64,000 nucleotides of DNA from Artocarpus heterophyllus (Eukaryota > Streptophyta > Magnoliopsida > Rosales > Moraceae): positions 24,301,899 through 24,365,898 of the forward strand of contig CM046348.1 of the NCBI GenBank assembly GCA_025403435.1, given 5' to 3'. The position numbers and the translations under genes were made by a program. Positions 23,931 through 35,705 of this stretch are shown here, one piece after another (the stretch's first letter is position 1; each line of letters begins with the position of its first letter). The notes under the pieces are model-generated. The model worked only from the letters and a program-made list of their open reading frames with translations. It was not told where the DNA came from and did no database searches.

Positions 23931-23974
23931 GGATAGCTGGTATACGGAGTGCCTTGTACTCTCGAAACGTATCC
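23931..23974 (+). other. Stem-loop repeat, copy 2, downstream of LOG-like ORF
   Basis: Same design as copy 1: GGATAGCTGG leads in, the outer stem is ATACG (23942-23946) with CGTAT (23968-23972) and flanking GG/CC around a bulged T. The inner stem is GAGT/ACTC, with the same TCGAAA bulge. 103 bp from copy 1. Confidence 0.65.
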
Positions 23975-24637
23975 GTATCATGTTTGTAATGTGTAATATT
24001 CTGTTAATATTATGTGAAAGTACCAAAGTCAGTTATGGAGATATTCCATAGGAAATATGAGTATATTATTTTGGTTGAACGTCTGTGTCATGAGGATAAC
24101 TATTTAATGAAAAATCTGTCGGGTTTGTTAGCAACTCTGAGATTCCGTCTAATATCTCTATAAATAAATTTAATGTATGGTTTTGAGTAGAAGTGTTTGT
24201 ATTATATGTTTCATGATTATGTTTTAGTTTATTAGTTGAAAAATAAAAATCAACTATCCTTGACTTTTCCTTACTCAAAAAGAAAAGGAAACCAAAAATA
24301 AAGTATGTAGAAGTTCTTGAATAATATCCTGAATGTAATTGTAAATCACAGTCCAAGGATAGTGAAGGACTGGAAAATGGTATGATTAGCATGTGTATTC
24401 TCTGATCAAAATGTTAAACCATAATATGGTGTTGTGAATTTGGAGCAAGTCAGAAATACTTTTGTTGAAGTTTTTACTATTGGAGTAAGGTTAATACTCC
24501 AAGCTAATGAAGGGAGATACAATAACTCACACTTAGGGACAAATAACATTGACGGTTTAGAGTCAGAAGTGGATATCATTACGGAATTGTGATTCTTACT
24601 AATACTGTTAGATTTGAAATTTCGAGGATGAAATTTC

Positions 24638-24654
24638 TTTAAGAGGGGTAGAGT
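24638..24654 (+). other. Polypurine tract of element C
   Basis: TTTAAGAGGGGTAGAGT precedes TGTGACACCC. The preceding TTTCGAGGATGAAATTTC block matches the same position in elements B and E, linking C to the chromovirus group. Confidence 0.8.
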
Positions 24655-27112
24655 TGTGACACCCATTATTTTTTTAACAGGTAATATGGTAATTAAATTA
24701 ATTATTAGTATGCCAACTAAATTTTATTTCATCTAAAATCTATTTCATCCTATTTATTTATACCTATTTCAAAATTTTCTAAATTTATTTAGTAAATTTA
24801 CCGAAACGCTCTTGGAACATCAAATTAATTACTAAAATATCATTTGGCATTATATGAACTAAAGTCTCTGAAGGAGACATAATGCACTTAATGCTTTACC
24901 TACTTGTCTCCCAGTTCCCATTATTTTCCTTCAATCGGGCCCTCTAACAAAGAAAACCATACATTCATTTTCTTTTCTCCATGCAACACTTATCTTTCCC
25001 TTTCTCCTAGAAATGTCTTCCTCTCATTCTCTTCTTCTTCTTCCTTTTTCTGCTCTCTAAACTTGAGAAACCCAGCTCCATGTCGTTCAAAAGTTCCCAT
25101 GCTAAAGTTGAACTTGAGCTTTAATCTCTTGAATTGATGACTTAAAGTTTTCAATGAGATTTTTAAGGTAAGATTTTAGGAAATTAATCTAGTCTTATCT
25201 ACCATCTTTACTTTGAAATTGCTCATTTATTTTACTGTATAATTTAGATTTTATGGTTTTGAATGAGAAAGTTTGACATAAGCATGTTTTCACCCTTATT
25301 TGTAAAAAGGGCTAGAGATATAGTTTGATGATGATTTTGGTATAAAACTCATGAAAATATGTTTATTGTGATTATATAATGCAAGCTGCATATTTTGGAA
25401 TGGTTTTAAGATTTTAAACAAGGATAATATGTTTTGGGTTAAAGAAAAATTTGACATTCCATAAACTTTGTAATACCTCTATGGGCAGTGGCTATTTCTT
25501 GAAATCCTAGGATTAAATTAAAATGAATTTATAAATTGGTTTGCATATTTAAAAAGTAGACATCCTAAGCTTTCTAACGAGCTATCATAAACCTAAATCA
25601 GAGTTGTATTTTATTTTCTATGAAATTTTTAATTTTTCAATTAGAAACTAGTAAACCTGCCAGTTTGTCATGGTATACCAGCTGCTAACCTGAACCAAGA
25701 ACCCATCTTTGCTCACCACCTAATTCCTTAATGTCTTGCAACCTTTCCAATATTATCCTAAGTGATTGATGAATCTTATTAGGGACTAAAACATATAGAT
25801 TACTTGTTTAATTTTATATTGTGTTAAGACAAAAATTGTTTACTATGGTATTCCAAAAAGATTTGCATAAAGGCTTTAATGACACACTAATAAGATGGAT
25901 TTACACATGATTTATTTATAAATGTGGTTGTATGTTGTGCTTTAGTTTTAATTGTCCTTATGCACGTCTTAGAATCAAGGGAGTGTGGAGCTAACGTTAA
26001 TTGATTTCAGGATTTAAAGATTGTTGATAAGCTTGGAAGGTAGGGATTCTATTACTCATCTTTTGTGAGGTTTTTATGGAATTAAAATTGATTATTTTAC
26101 CGCAAGATATATATATATCTATGTTGAACTGCTATTATATGAGTATTACATATGAAACTATGACATGGACTCGTCTTGTATTGTATAGCGAGGAACATAA
26201 TGAATTGACACATGTTATAAATTGAGAAGCATAGTTAGAAAAACTGACTCTATTAATAATGATCGAATATAGAGAAATGGTGAGACGTGAAGAGGGCGGC
26301 GGTTACGTCCTTGGGCATGAATACCCTAAAAGGTAAAATAAGGGGAAGGTGATGACGCTTCCTTGGGTTGAAAGTCCCAGAACATACTGTACAGAATCGA
26401 CTTGGTGAGGACTCGGGGCTTGATGTCCCCTCACCGGAACACCCTTGGAATGTTTAGAGGGTGATCAAGCACGCCCATTTTGGTTTCGATGAGTTGAGTG
26501 ATACTCTATTGAACGTGGGTACCTAGGAATAATGATAAACTGTAACATTTGTATATATGTATATGTATGAAACTCGGTAATGATTAACTATGGTATCCAC
26601 AGAATATGATTATAATAAATCTCATAATATGGATAATGATGCGTATTAAATAACCATGCAGGTTTTAATATGGTAATGATAAAAACCTAAAGGTGAGTAA
26701 TGGTTTTCTCTACTGAGCATATTGTCGCTCATTCCCTTATATTTTTATCTTTTCAGGACTCACTAAGTGTAAGATGGCTACAAAAAAAAATAGTTGAGGA
26801 AGCTATGTAGCTATATTACTTTGGGACTGATTCAATTGTTAAGAATGTTCTTCATGATAATGTAAGCATCAATTGTTACTTTCTATGACTGTATTAAAAT
26901 GCGTTGAGGGTTAAAATGATGATGACGACAGTTTATATTATTAAATTTAAGGTGCTACATTAAACTGTGGTTTAATTGTCGTTTATATTTTTATTTTTGA
27001 TTTGAGAGTTTTCATTTAAGCCCGGGTAATTTTATTTTTAAGGTTTTACTTTTATTTTTTATTTTTATTTTAATTCATTAAAAACTGTTAACCCCCATAT
27101 AGGGGCGTTATA
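24655..27112 (+). repeat. 3' LTR of element C (2458 bp)
   Basis: Uninterrupted copy with ends TGTGACACCC and GGGGCGTTATA, where the final TACA has mutated to TATA. It is followed by the target duplication gtaca. The short ORF at 24904-25137 has no support. Confidence 0.92.
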
Positions 27113-27117
27113 GTACA
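27113..27117 (+). other. Target-site duplication of element C, right copy (gtaca)
   Basis: Identical to 8161-8165; the copia pol of element A resumes here. Confidence 0.88.
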
Positions 27118-27794
27118 TGTCACATGTTTCGTACTCTAGTGTAGTCGGTTCCCTCATGTATGTTATGGTATGTTCTCGCCTAGATTTATCATATGCAATT
27201 AGTGCAGTTAGTAGATACATGGCTAATCTAGGTAAAGAGCACTGAAAAGCAGTGCAATGGATTTTCAAATAGTTGCGTGGTATTATTAAAGTTTGTTTGC
27301 ACTTTGGGAGGACTACAAATGGTGTTGTGGGATACATTGATTTTGATTTTGCTGTAGACTTGGAAAAGAGGAGATCGCTTACTGGGTATGTGTTTAAAGT
27401 TAGTGATTGTGCTACCAGTTGAAAGGCTACCTTGCAGGCTACTGTTGCCTTGTCTACTACTGAGGCTAAATATATGGCTATTACGGAGGCTTTCAAAGAA
27501 GCCATGCGGTTGAGAGGCCTATTTGGAGAACTTAGTGAAGACTTGCAAACTACTATGGTGATGTGTGACAGTTAGAGTGTTATTTTTCTCATTAAAGATC
27601 AAATGTTTCATGAGAGAACAAAGCACATTGACGTTCGTTATCACTTTGTTCGTGATATTATTGCTCGTGGTGATAGTATTGTAAGCAAAATCAATACGCA
27701 TGATAATCCTGCCGATATGATGACTAAATCATTACCTACAGCTAAGTTTGAGCATTACTTGAACATGGTTGGTGTTCATTTTCATGCTTGTTAG
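27113..27794 (+). pseudogene. Copia RT end and RNase H (element A)
   Basis: In one frame the sequence gives SYSSVVGSLMYVMVCSRLDLSYAI (RT end), then HWKAVQWIFK, GYIDFDFA, RRSLTGYVF, LSTTEAKYMAITEA and the copia tail [17 protein letters not shown], ending HFHAC-stop at 27792-27794. In-frame stops near 27271, 27420 and 27573 show it is dead. The reading continues directly from the fragment at 7195-8165 once element C and one copy of its target duplication are removed. Confidence 0.9.
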
Positions 27795-27842
27795 TTGCCA
27801 GTTGGGGCTCTGTGGAAGAGGTGGAGAATTTGATCAATCACA

Positions 27843-28375
27843 TGTTGGAGTTTTTTCTTTTATGGTGGATTTTGTGTCATTGGAGATTGTTATTTTGGTG
27901 ACCCAAAACCATACTTGGCAGAAAGACAAGACCGCGGTGCTACTTTCTCTACAATTTGGTGAACGAGAGCCGTAGTGCTTGAAAAGCAACAATGCGGCGC
28001 TACAACTCGACTCAAACATAGATTTTGCATTTTTATGCGTTTTTTGGTTATTTTGAGCTAGGATTTGAGTCTACACATATATATATACTTGTTATTCTCT
28101 ATTGTTTACAATAGTCACAAAATAATAGAGATAACATAGAGATTATATTGTTGAGAGTGATACAGTGAACTCAATCTTGTGAATTTATGAGTGATTGAGT
28201 GAGTGAATTTCTGTATTTGAGCGCTCTAAACACCGTTGTAACATCCGTTTTATGATTAGTGGATTGCTTTTCCTCTACCCGTGGTTTTTTCACCCTTCAT
28301 TAAGGTTTTTCCACGTAAAATCTTTTATGCATTTTTCTCTATATTTCTTGTTGCTTATTGCTTTAATTTCTAACA
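27843..28375 (+). repeat. 3' LTR of element A (start uncertain)
   Basis: It likely starts TGTTGGAG at 27843; an earlier TGATCAATC near 27830 is possible. It ends GCTTTAATTTCTAACA. The stretch 28255-28340, GTGGATTGCTTTTCCTCTAC through TTTTTCCACGTAAAATC, is a typical 3' part of plant copia LTRs. The 5' LTR is outside the window. Confidence 0.75.
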
Positions 28376-30993
28376 GTATGCTTACTAATTATTTACAAGA
28401 GTTTATTTCATTCCTAAGGCATTCAAAAAATCCCTTTTGTCCATATCCATTTATATCACTAACACCACGATGGGAAACTGAAAGTCAAGATTAAGTGTTT
28501 ATTGAGAGTGTCAATTCGAACTAACTAGTTCTAATTAATTATAATATAAAGCTCTCAGTAGCTAAAACAAAAAGTAAAATATTGTTATAGTGTAAAGCTC
28601 TCATATATTACAGTTTTTTAACTTAAAACTTTAGTTCTAAGTAGCTTGCCAAACCGCCTAAAAATTTTAATTAAACCTAAAAAACACAATTGTTAAAAAT
28701 AATTCAAAAGTTTTCCAAAAAAATCTATCATCCCCAATTCCTTATCCTCAAGGACACGAACCTAGACCCCCTCACCCTCACCGTTCCTCACTCGACGGCG
28801 CCAAACATGTAGCTGCCCAACAAGATCTCTCAATGTTCTTTTTTAACTTTTTGAATATGTTTCTGACAATTTTTACTCTTGTTTTCAATAGTTCCCTTCT
28901 TTATTGTTTGAATAAATTGTAGAAGGAAAGACCTAGCTACTCAAGACACTTTTGCCATATTACCCATTATTAACCAATTTAAAACATGTCATGTTAATTA
29001 TACGAATCTGGACACAACGGGTTAAAAGGTTTTTGAACGCTTCTTTGTAGTTGAAGCGATGCAATGATCATTTTTAAACAATTCAAAGGCAATTTAACAT
29101 AAAGTCAATAATGTGAGCCATTTATGAAATTAATAAACTAGAACTGTTGTATATATGTTACATACTTTATTTTATAGGTGTTGTTATCATTATAAGTTGT
29201 GTCACTGTGCACTGTCAATTATTACATGTTATCACACTCCTAATTATACAAAATAAAGAGTGGCAAAAAAATTCAATATAGTCGATCAATCAATCTATAT
29301 ATATGTCAAACTTTCATCGTGTCAATTATGATATATTTTGTGACAAAAGAAACTAGCATTTTTCATTAGAAAAATAAGTAAATATAAAGATATATAATTG
29401 CATATAGGAACCAATTAGGGAAGTATAGTTTTTATGAGGGGAAAAAATAGGGAAGTGTGGTTTAATTAACTAGTAGACTTCTTAAAAAATAATTGGTAGA
29501 CTTCTTATGAAAAAAATAAAAATAAAAAATGAGACAGCATAAGTTTGAATATTTTCTATCGGCTCCCACGAAACAAATGACTCGGTTTGAACGATGTAAA
29601 AGTGTCTAATACAAAATAGAGAGTAAGTCTACAACGTTAACTATGAGACTTATCTATCCATTAACTACAGCATTGAATATCACCCGCGTTTCAAGCTTCT
29701 TTTTTTTTTTTTTATCGTAAATTTTATAAGGGAACTTCTATAGTGCCAAGTCCAAAATCGTACTGAAAATATGATAACTTGTGATTTCATGTTAAAATTT
29801 GCAAATTATGAATTTTGGAGTTATTTAAGTTACAATTTACTTATGAATTTTAAAGGAATATAATAACTCGTGAATTTTATATTGAAATTTAAGAACTTTA
29901 AAAAATTGAAGCTGTAAAGTTTAGGATAGACTTATGAATGAATTTAATGCTGTCAAGGCAACATAGAAAGACCCAATTTATAAACTGTCTCATTTTATGT
30001 AAATTGAAGATTCAACTTCAAAAACACTTGGGAGGAAAATTTTCCCAATACTTTTATTTTACTTTTTTCTTTTTTCTTTTTTTGCAACGTGGAATGCCAA
30101 CAAATACTAGGGAATGGCGAGTGAAATGTGAAGTGACGATGTAGGGCAGGAATATGACGTTGAGTTTTGACAAAGTTGGGAATTGGGGTCCACTACGTAA
30201 CCATGCCATTCAATATGCATGCAAACGTAAGCCACGTCCTTCTCTTCTTCTTTTTTTTTTTTCCTTTTGCCCTTTCCTTGTTTAATTTAATTTTATTTTT
30301 CTATGCGTGCTAGTGTGGCAGGACACGTTCCCCCATTTTCTTTGCCTAGTTACCGACAGTCTTGTCCACCACTAATAAACTGTATTGGCGTTCGGTGCAC
30401 TGCTCGTCCAAAAGCTTCGTAACGTTTCTCCTGCAATGGCCTCCCAATACTCATACCCTTTCCAATCGAGTAATTTACCCACGAATGCTTTACCTTATCA
30501 CAAATTTTTACTTTTTATTATAATATATAAAAACTTTATATTATAACAGTTAAAATTTAATGTTCTAACAAGTTTATCAAACAAAGCTAATACATGTACT
30601 TATTTATAGCTTTGAACGAAATGTTTTGGTTCAAATTTAAAATCTTTTAAATTTTGTGAGAAATTATTACTTTATTGTTTTATCTTATTTTTCTATTATT
30701 CTATCTCAACCACCAAAAGATCGACTGTAGAGTGTTGGATGCAATACCTGAGCATTAGACTGAAAATTGAATTCTTAAAGATGTGTTAGATAATTCTACC
30801 ATTCAAATTCAAATTATGGAAAAGGCAAAACATCCGAGCTCGACAAAAATCAAGAAATAAGCTCAAATTTAGAGTGATTAAATCTAAATTAGTCATGAAT
30901 TAAATATTATCTTGCATGTAATGGTTTTATTTACGTCAAACATATAGTATTAAATCGTAATTACTATTTTGTGACTAAAATTACATACTTCAT
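28376..30993. other. AT-rich intergenic region
   Basis: No convincing gene. There are A/T homopolymer runs near 29700 and 30250. A short open stretch from an ATG at 30435 (good CAATGGC context, about 35 codons) has no recognisable similarity and is not called. Confidence 0.6.
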
Positions 30994-33175
30994 TGTAACG
31001 CCCTGAAATTTATTTAGTGTTAATGTAATATAAATGATAAATTAGTGTGCCATAATTAACGTTTTAACATTAATTAGATTATTTGGTTGGATTTTGAATT
31101 TTTGGTTGTTTTGTTAAATTGATGCATTCAAATGATTTCTTATTGTTTTAAAATGATGTTTTGAGTTTTAAAACACAACAATTTGTAAAATATTAAAAAT
31201 ACTCCGTTTTACAAAACCGTAGGCGGCACATGGTTTTCGCACAGTAAAATCGCCCACCGATTTTCTCTATTTATTTCCTTCCTCTCTCTCTCTCTCCTCA
31301 CTCTCACGGCCACCTCTCTCTCTCTTCCTCTTGATCTCTCTTGGCACTCTCTCTCTCTCTACATCTCTCTCAAATTTTAAACCCCATTTCGAATCCAAGC
31401 TTCGGGACAGCAAGGAGGAGGCTCGAGGACGTGATTTGGCAGCCGAGAACGCGGATTGAAGCTTCGATTCGAGGTTAGATTTGAAATTTCTAAACTTTTT
31501 TCAAAATTTTCAATTTTGTGCAATTTTGAAATCTAAGCTTGTTTAAGCTTAGAAAACTGTGGATTTGAGTTAAATGAACTTAGAACAACTAGAATCTAAG
31601 CTTAGGTTGAAGAAAAACGAATTGAATTCAAGATTTTTCATTTTTCTCCATATTTTGCTATTTTCAGATTTTCGGGATTTTTGTGTTTGAATCTTGTTTA
31701 AATGAGTTTTAAAGTGTCTAAATATGTTTTTCTATCATCTATGAATGTTTTTCATGCCTGAGATTTGAGAAAAACATGTTAGAATCAAGATTTGGGTTTT
31801 GGGGAAATCGAAACCCGTGGCTGGAATTTCTGGGTTTTCCTAGTTCGGCAGGCCGAAGTGCGTGTTCGGCAGGCCAGAACAGGGATCGGCAGGCCGGTGT
31901 TCTTCAGTCCGGCAGGCCGAACCTGGAAATTGTTCGGCCGACCGAACTTTGCTTCCGGCAGGCCGAACTGTGCAGTTCGGCCGGCCAAAGCAGGGAGTCT
32001 GGCAGGCCGACCGAGACATGGGAAATTTTATGATTTTTACTTGTTTTCACTGTTTTGAACCCTGATTTAAATCCCAACCTTATATGATGATTTTAAAGGT
32101 ACAAATGGCACATTAGGACATCATGAAACGGTTTACTAACATAGAATGTCTCGAACTAGATATTGATCGACTTAGTTTGTATCTAGGATCGTTCGTGGTT
32201 CTGCGGAGCTAATGTATAGAGGACGGGGATTACGGTGTGGGGCACCGGCACGAGTATTGAGGTAGGACTTCTATCCTATTTCTTTGGTAGCCTGGTTTTG
32301 AAATGATTTGGCTTTGAAAAGGATTTCTATTAAAATGTTTTCAACGGTGTTTGAAAATGTATTTATCGGTTATATTTTAATATACCGTGATCTGAAATGA
32401 ACTTCATAATAAATGTAATTGACAACACTTGGTAATTGGGTTCTGAATGATAATGATAATAAACACATAGGCATGATGCCATATCAGAGATCGGGTCGTG
32501 TAGCTATCGACCTTGGGGGCAGGTCCTGAAACCTAGCTGAGTCACTACGGTGGTGATATCATGGTTTGCCTAGGAAAAGAAAATTGATATTTCTGATTGT
32601 GCGAGTAGACTATTCTAGGTTAGGACGGTTCTACTCAAAATTATTTATTTATTTGTTTATTTAAGGTTTCTTTTGAGTACTCCTAAATAATGAAATGTTT
32701 CTTTAAATTAAATTATTTTATAAAACATAGTCCTACTGAGCCTTTCGCTCACGTTTTATTTGTTTTAAATTTCCCCCCTCTAGGTGGTTTCCCATTTAGG
32801 TTTGGAGAGGATTCTTCGGACCGAACTCAGGAGCAATAGGAGGATTGATTTATATTTTGTATTATTTAAATCAAGGCATGTAAGATTTAACTTTATTAGT
32901 ACCTAGACTGTAATTGTATTTATGATATTGTCAGTACCATGTGTGTGCACAAGTTATGGGTCTGTGGGACCCATACTCGCGGCTTTATTATTTTAATATT
33001 TATTCGTTTAATGTTTTAAATTGTCTAATGTATATGAACTCTTTACAAAGTATTTTTAATGAATCTCACATTTTATACGTAATTCAACCCCTTAAACTCT
33101 GGATTTTTAATTAAATTCTCCTTTAATTAATTTAAATAATCCGCCACGTCACCTCCCGTACTCCGGGGCGTGACA
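30994..33175 (+). repeat. Solo LTR F1 (chromovirus family E/F)
   Basis: Starts TGTAACGCCC, ends CCGGGGCGTGACA, and is flanked by the direct repeat ttcat (30989-30993 and 33176-33180). It is collinear with the reverse complement of the LTRs of E at about 90% identity where compared. A solo LTR is what remains after recombination between the two LTRs of a full element. ORFs at 31776-32065 are translations of the GC-rich cluster. Confidence 0.92.
31844..32014. repeat. GGCAGGCCGAA cluster in solo LTR F1
   Basis: About eight units of TTCGGCAGGCCGAA and variants (also GGCCGACCGAA and GGCCGGCC) spaced about 20 bp apart, mostly in one orientation. Confidence 0.9.
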
Positions 33176-33503
33176 TTCATGTAAGTGTAGTTAAGGATAA
33201 TTTCATGCCTAACTTAACCTTAAGGTGCAAAATTTAAATCCTCTCATCTTTAAACTCAACAAAAAAACAAAAACAAAGACAAACATACTTTGCCTAATAT
33301 CCACTGATTTGAGTGTGAAAGGGTCTACGGCCGGTGCTAATATATTATTGTATGTTATTAAGATTACGCTTTGATGAATATTAGAAACACTCAACATTTT
33401 CCACTTAAGAGGGGCTAACTAGTATTCCCTCCCTGTCTCCGGATGAATATTGATCAGCTGTAACGCCTCCTACTTGGATAAAATAATAAAAATGCTAGAA
33501 AGG
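33176..33503. other. 328-bp spacer between F1 and element E
   Basis: No gene seen. It separates two LTRs of the same family lying in opposite orientation. Confidence 0.6.
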
Positions 33504-35657
33504 TGTCACGCCCCGGAGTACGGGAGGTGACGTGGCGGAATATTTAGATTAATTAAAGGAGAGTTTAATTGAAAACTGAGAGTTTGAGAATCAAATTAAA
33601 TAAAAATTAAGAAGATTTTTCCACCACATTTGATAAATAATTTAAAATCATTAAACAAATAACAATAATTGAATAAAAACCGCGAATATGGGTTCCACAA
33701 CCCACAACTTGTGCACACACATGGTTCTGACAATATCACAAATACAATTACAGTCCAAGTACAAATAAAGTTAAGTCTTACATGCCTTGATTAATAAATA
33801 CAGAATGTAAATAAATTCTCCTATTGCTCCTGAGTTCGGTCCGAAGAATCTTCTCCAAACCTAAATGGGAAACCACCTAGAGGGGGGGGAAATTTAAAAC
33901 AGATAAAACGTGAGCGAAAGGCTCAGTAGGACTAAGTTTTATAAAATAATTTAATGCAAAGAAACATAACATTATCAGGAGTTATACAGAAAGAAACTTG
34001 AATAAATAAATAAATAAATTGAGTAGAACCGTTCTGACACAGAACAGTCTACTCGTCAAATCAAAACACCAATTTACTTTTACCTAGGCAAACCATGATA
34101 TCACCACCGTAGTGGCCCAGCTGGGTTTCGGGACCTGCCCCCAAGGTCGATCACGACCCGATCTCTGATATGGCATCATGCCCATGTGGTTATTATCATT
34201 ATCATTCAAAACCCAATTACCGAGTGTTGTCAATTACATTCATTATGAAATTCATTTCATGTCACGGTATATAAAAATGTAACCGTTAAAATCATTTTCA
34301 AACAACCGTTGAAAACATTTTGATAGAAATCATTTTCAAGGCCAAATCATTTCAAAACCAGGCTACCAAAGAAATAGGATAGAAGTCCTACCTCAGTACT
34401 CGTGCCGGTACCCCACACCGTAATCCCGGTCCGCTATACGTTAGCTCCACGGAACCACGAACGATCCTAGATACAAACTAAGTCAATCAATATCTAGTTC
34501 GAGACATTCTAAATTACTAAATCATTTCATGATGTCCTAGTGTGCCATTTGTATCATTAAAATCATCCTATAAGGTTGGGATTTAAATCAGGGTTCAAAA
34601 CAATGAAATCGGGTAAAAATCACAAAATTTTCCATGCCTCGGTCGGCCTGCCGGACGCCCTGCTTCGGCCTGCCGAACTGTACAGTTCGGCCTGCCGGAA
34701 GCAAAGTTCGGCCTGCCGAACATGTCCCCAGATTCGGCCTGCCGGTCGGAAGAACACCGGCCTGCCGATCATCACTTCGGCCTGCCGAACATGAACTTCG
34801 GCCTGCCGAACTGGGAAAGTCCAGAAATCCCAGCCACGGGTTTCTCGATCCCCAAAATCCAAATCTTGTTTCTAACCTGTTTTTCTCAAATCCCAGGCAT
34901 GAAAAACAACTATAGTTGATAGAAAAACATTCTAAAACATGTTTGGAATCATTTAAACAACATTTGAACTCAAAATCTTCAAAAATCCAAAAATGAGAAA
35001 AAGAGGAGAAAAATGAAAATCTTGAATCCAATCCGTTTTTCTTCAATCTAGGTTTAGATTCTAGTTGTTCTAAGCTCATTTAACACAAATCCACGGTTTT
35101 CTAAGCTTAAACAAACTTAGATTTCAAAAACACACAAAATCGAAAATTTTGAAAAAAAGTTTAGAAATTTCGAATCTAACCTCGAATCGAAGCTTCAATC
35201 CGCGTTCTCGGTTGCCGAATCACGTCCCCGAGCTTCCTCCTTGCTGTTCCGAAGCTTGGATTCGAATGGAAATCAAAAATTTTGAAAGAAATTGAGAGAG
35301 AGAAAGGGGCTGCCGAGAGAGAGGAAGAGAGAGAGAGATTGGCGTGGAAGTGAGGAGAGAGAGGGAAGAAAGAGAAATAAATAGAGAAAATCGGTGGGCG
35401 GTTTTACTGTGCGAAAACCATGTGCCGCCCACGGTTTTGTAAAACGAAGTATTTTTAACATTTTACAAATTGTTGTGTTTTAAAACTCAAAACATCATTT
35501 TAAATCAATAAGAAATCTTTTGAACACATCAATTTAACAAAACAACCAAAAACTAAAAATCCAACCAAATAATCTAATTAAAGTTAAAACTTTAATTATG
35601 GCACACTAATTCATCATTTACATTACATTAATGTTAAATAAATTTCGGGACGTTACA
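33504..35657 (-). repeat. 3' LTR of element E (2154 bp)
   Basis: In sense orientation it runs TGTAACGTCCCG... to ...CCGGGGCGTGACA. It adjoins the polypurine tract at 35658. The several ORFs inside it (34576-35461) are translations of LTR sequence, largely the GC-rich cluster and CT-rich tract. Confidence 0.93.
34640..34812. repeat. TTCGGCCTGCCGAA cluster in 3' LTR of E
   Basis: About nine units in the same sense orientation as in F1, given that E is reversed. It is identical to 41540-41712 except one C/T difference. Confidence 0.9.
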
Positions 35658-35672
35658 GCTCTCCACTCCTAA
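35658..35672 (-). other. Polypurine tract of element E
   Basis: The sense strand reads AGGAGTGGAGAGC just before the LTR, preceded by CGAGGACGAAATTTCTTTT. Confidence 0.85.
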
Positions 35673-35705
35673 AAGAAATTTCGTCCTCGAAATTTACAAC
35701 TCATC

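Larger units (their letters stand above)
23693..24637 (+). other. 3' region of element C with duplicated stem-loop
   Basis: Non-coding; the minus-strand ORFs at 24066-24666 have no support. It contains two related stem-loops (23828-23870 and 23931-23974), then AT-rich sequence up to the polypurine tract. Confidence 0.55.
8166..27112 (+). mobile_element. Element C: non-autonomous gypsy-type LTR element carrying LOG-like and virus-like ORFs
   Basis: Its boundaries are set by the 5-bp target duplication gtaca (8161-8165 and 27113-27117) and by two LTRs: 8166-20308, interrupted by element D, and 24655-27112. A tRNA-Met type primer site follows the 5' LTR and a polypurine tract precedes the 3' LTR. 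The 4.3-kb internal region (20309-24654) has no recognisable gag, protease, RT or integrase. It carries two intact unrelated ORFs (21936-22457 and 23042-23692). The polypurine-tract context (TTTCGAGGATGAAATTTC) and the TGTGACACCC...GGGGCGTTACA ends resemble chromoviruses such as element E. C would therefore need a chromovirus partner in trans (inference). The LTRs differ by roughly 2% by eye. Confidence 0.9.
27113..28375 (+). mobile_element. Element A, right part: copia RNase H end and 3' LTR
   Basis: Continuation of the copia element interrupted at 8165. It holds the end of RT, RNase H, a purine-rich tract (about 27813-27828) and an LTR ending CTAACA at 28375. Confidence 0.88.

Noticed and set aside
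30435..30545. Short ORF from an ATG in good context (MASQYSYPFQ...), possible orphan first exon
   Set aside because: Only about 35 codons, no similarity recognised and no splice-linked continuation found.
31776..32065. Overlapping ORFs on both strands rich in GRPxxSAG/RQAE repeats (also 15899-16249, 34576-34919, 41476-41819, 43794-44028)
   Set aside because: They are translations of the GGCAGGCCGAA non-coding clusters inside LTRs or the D leader, open only because the units are GC-rich.
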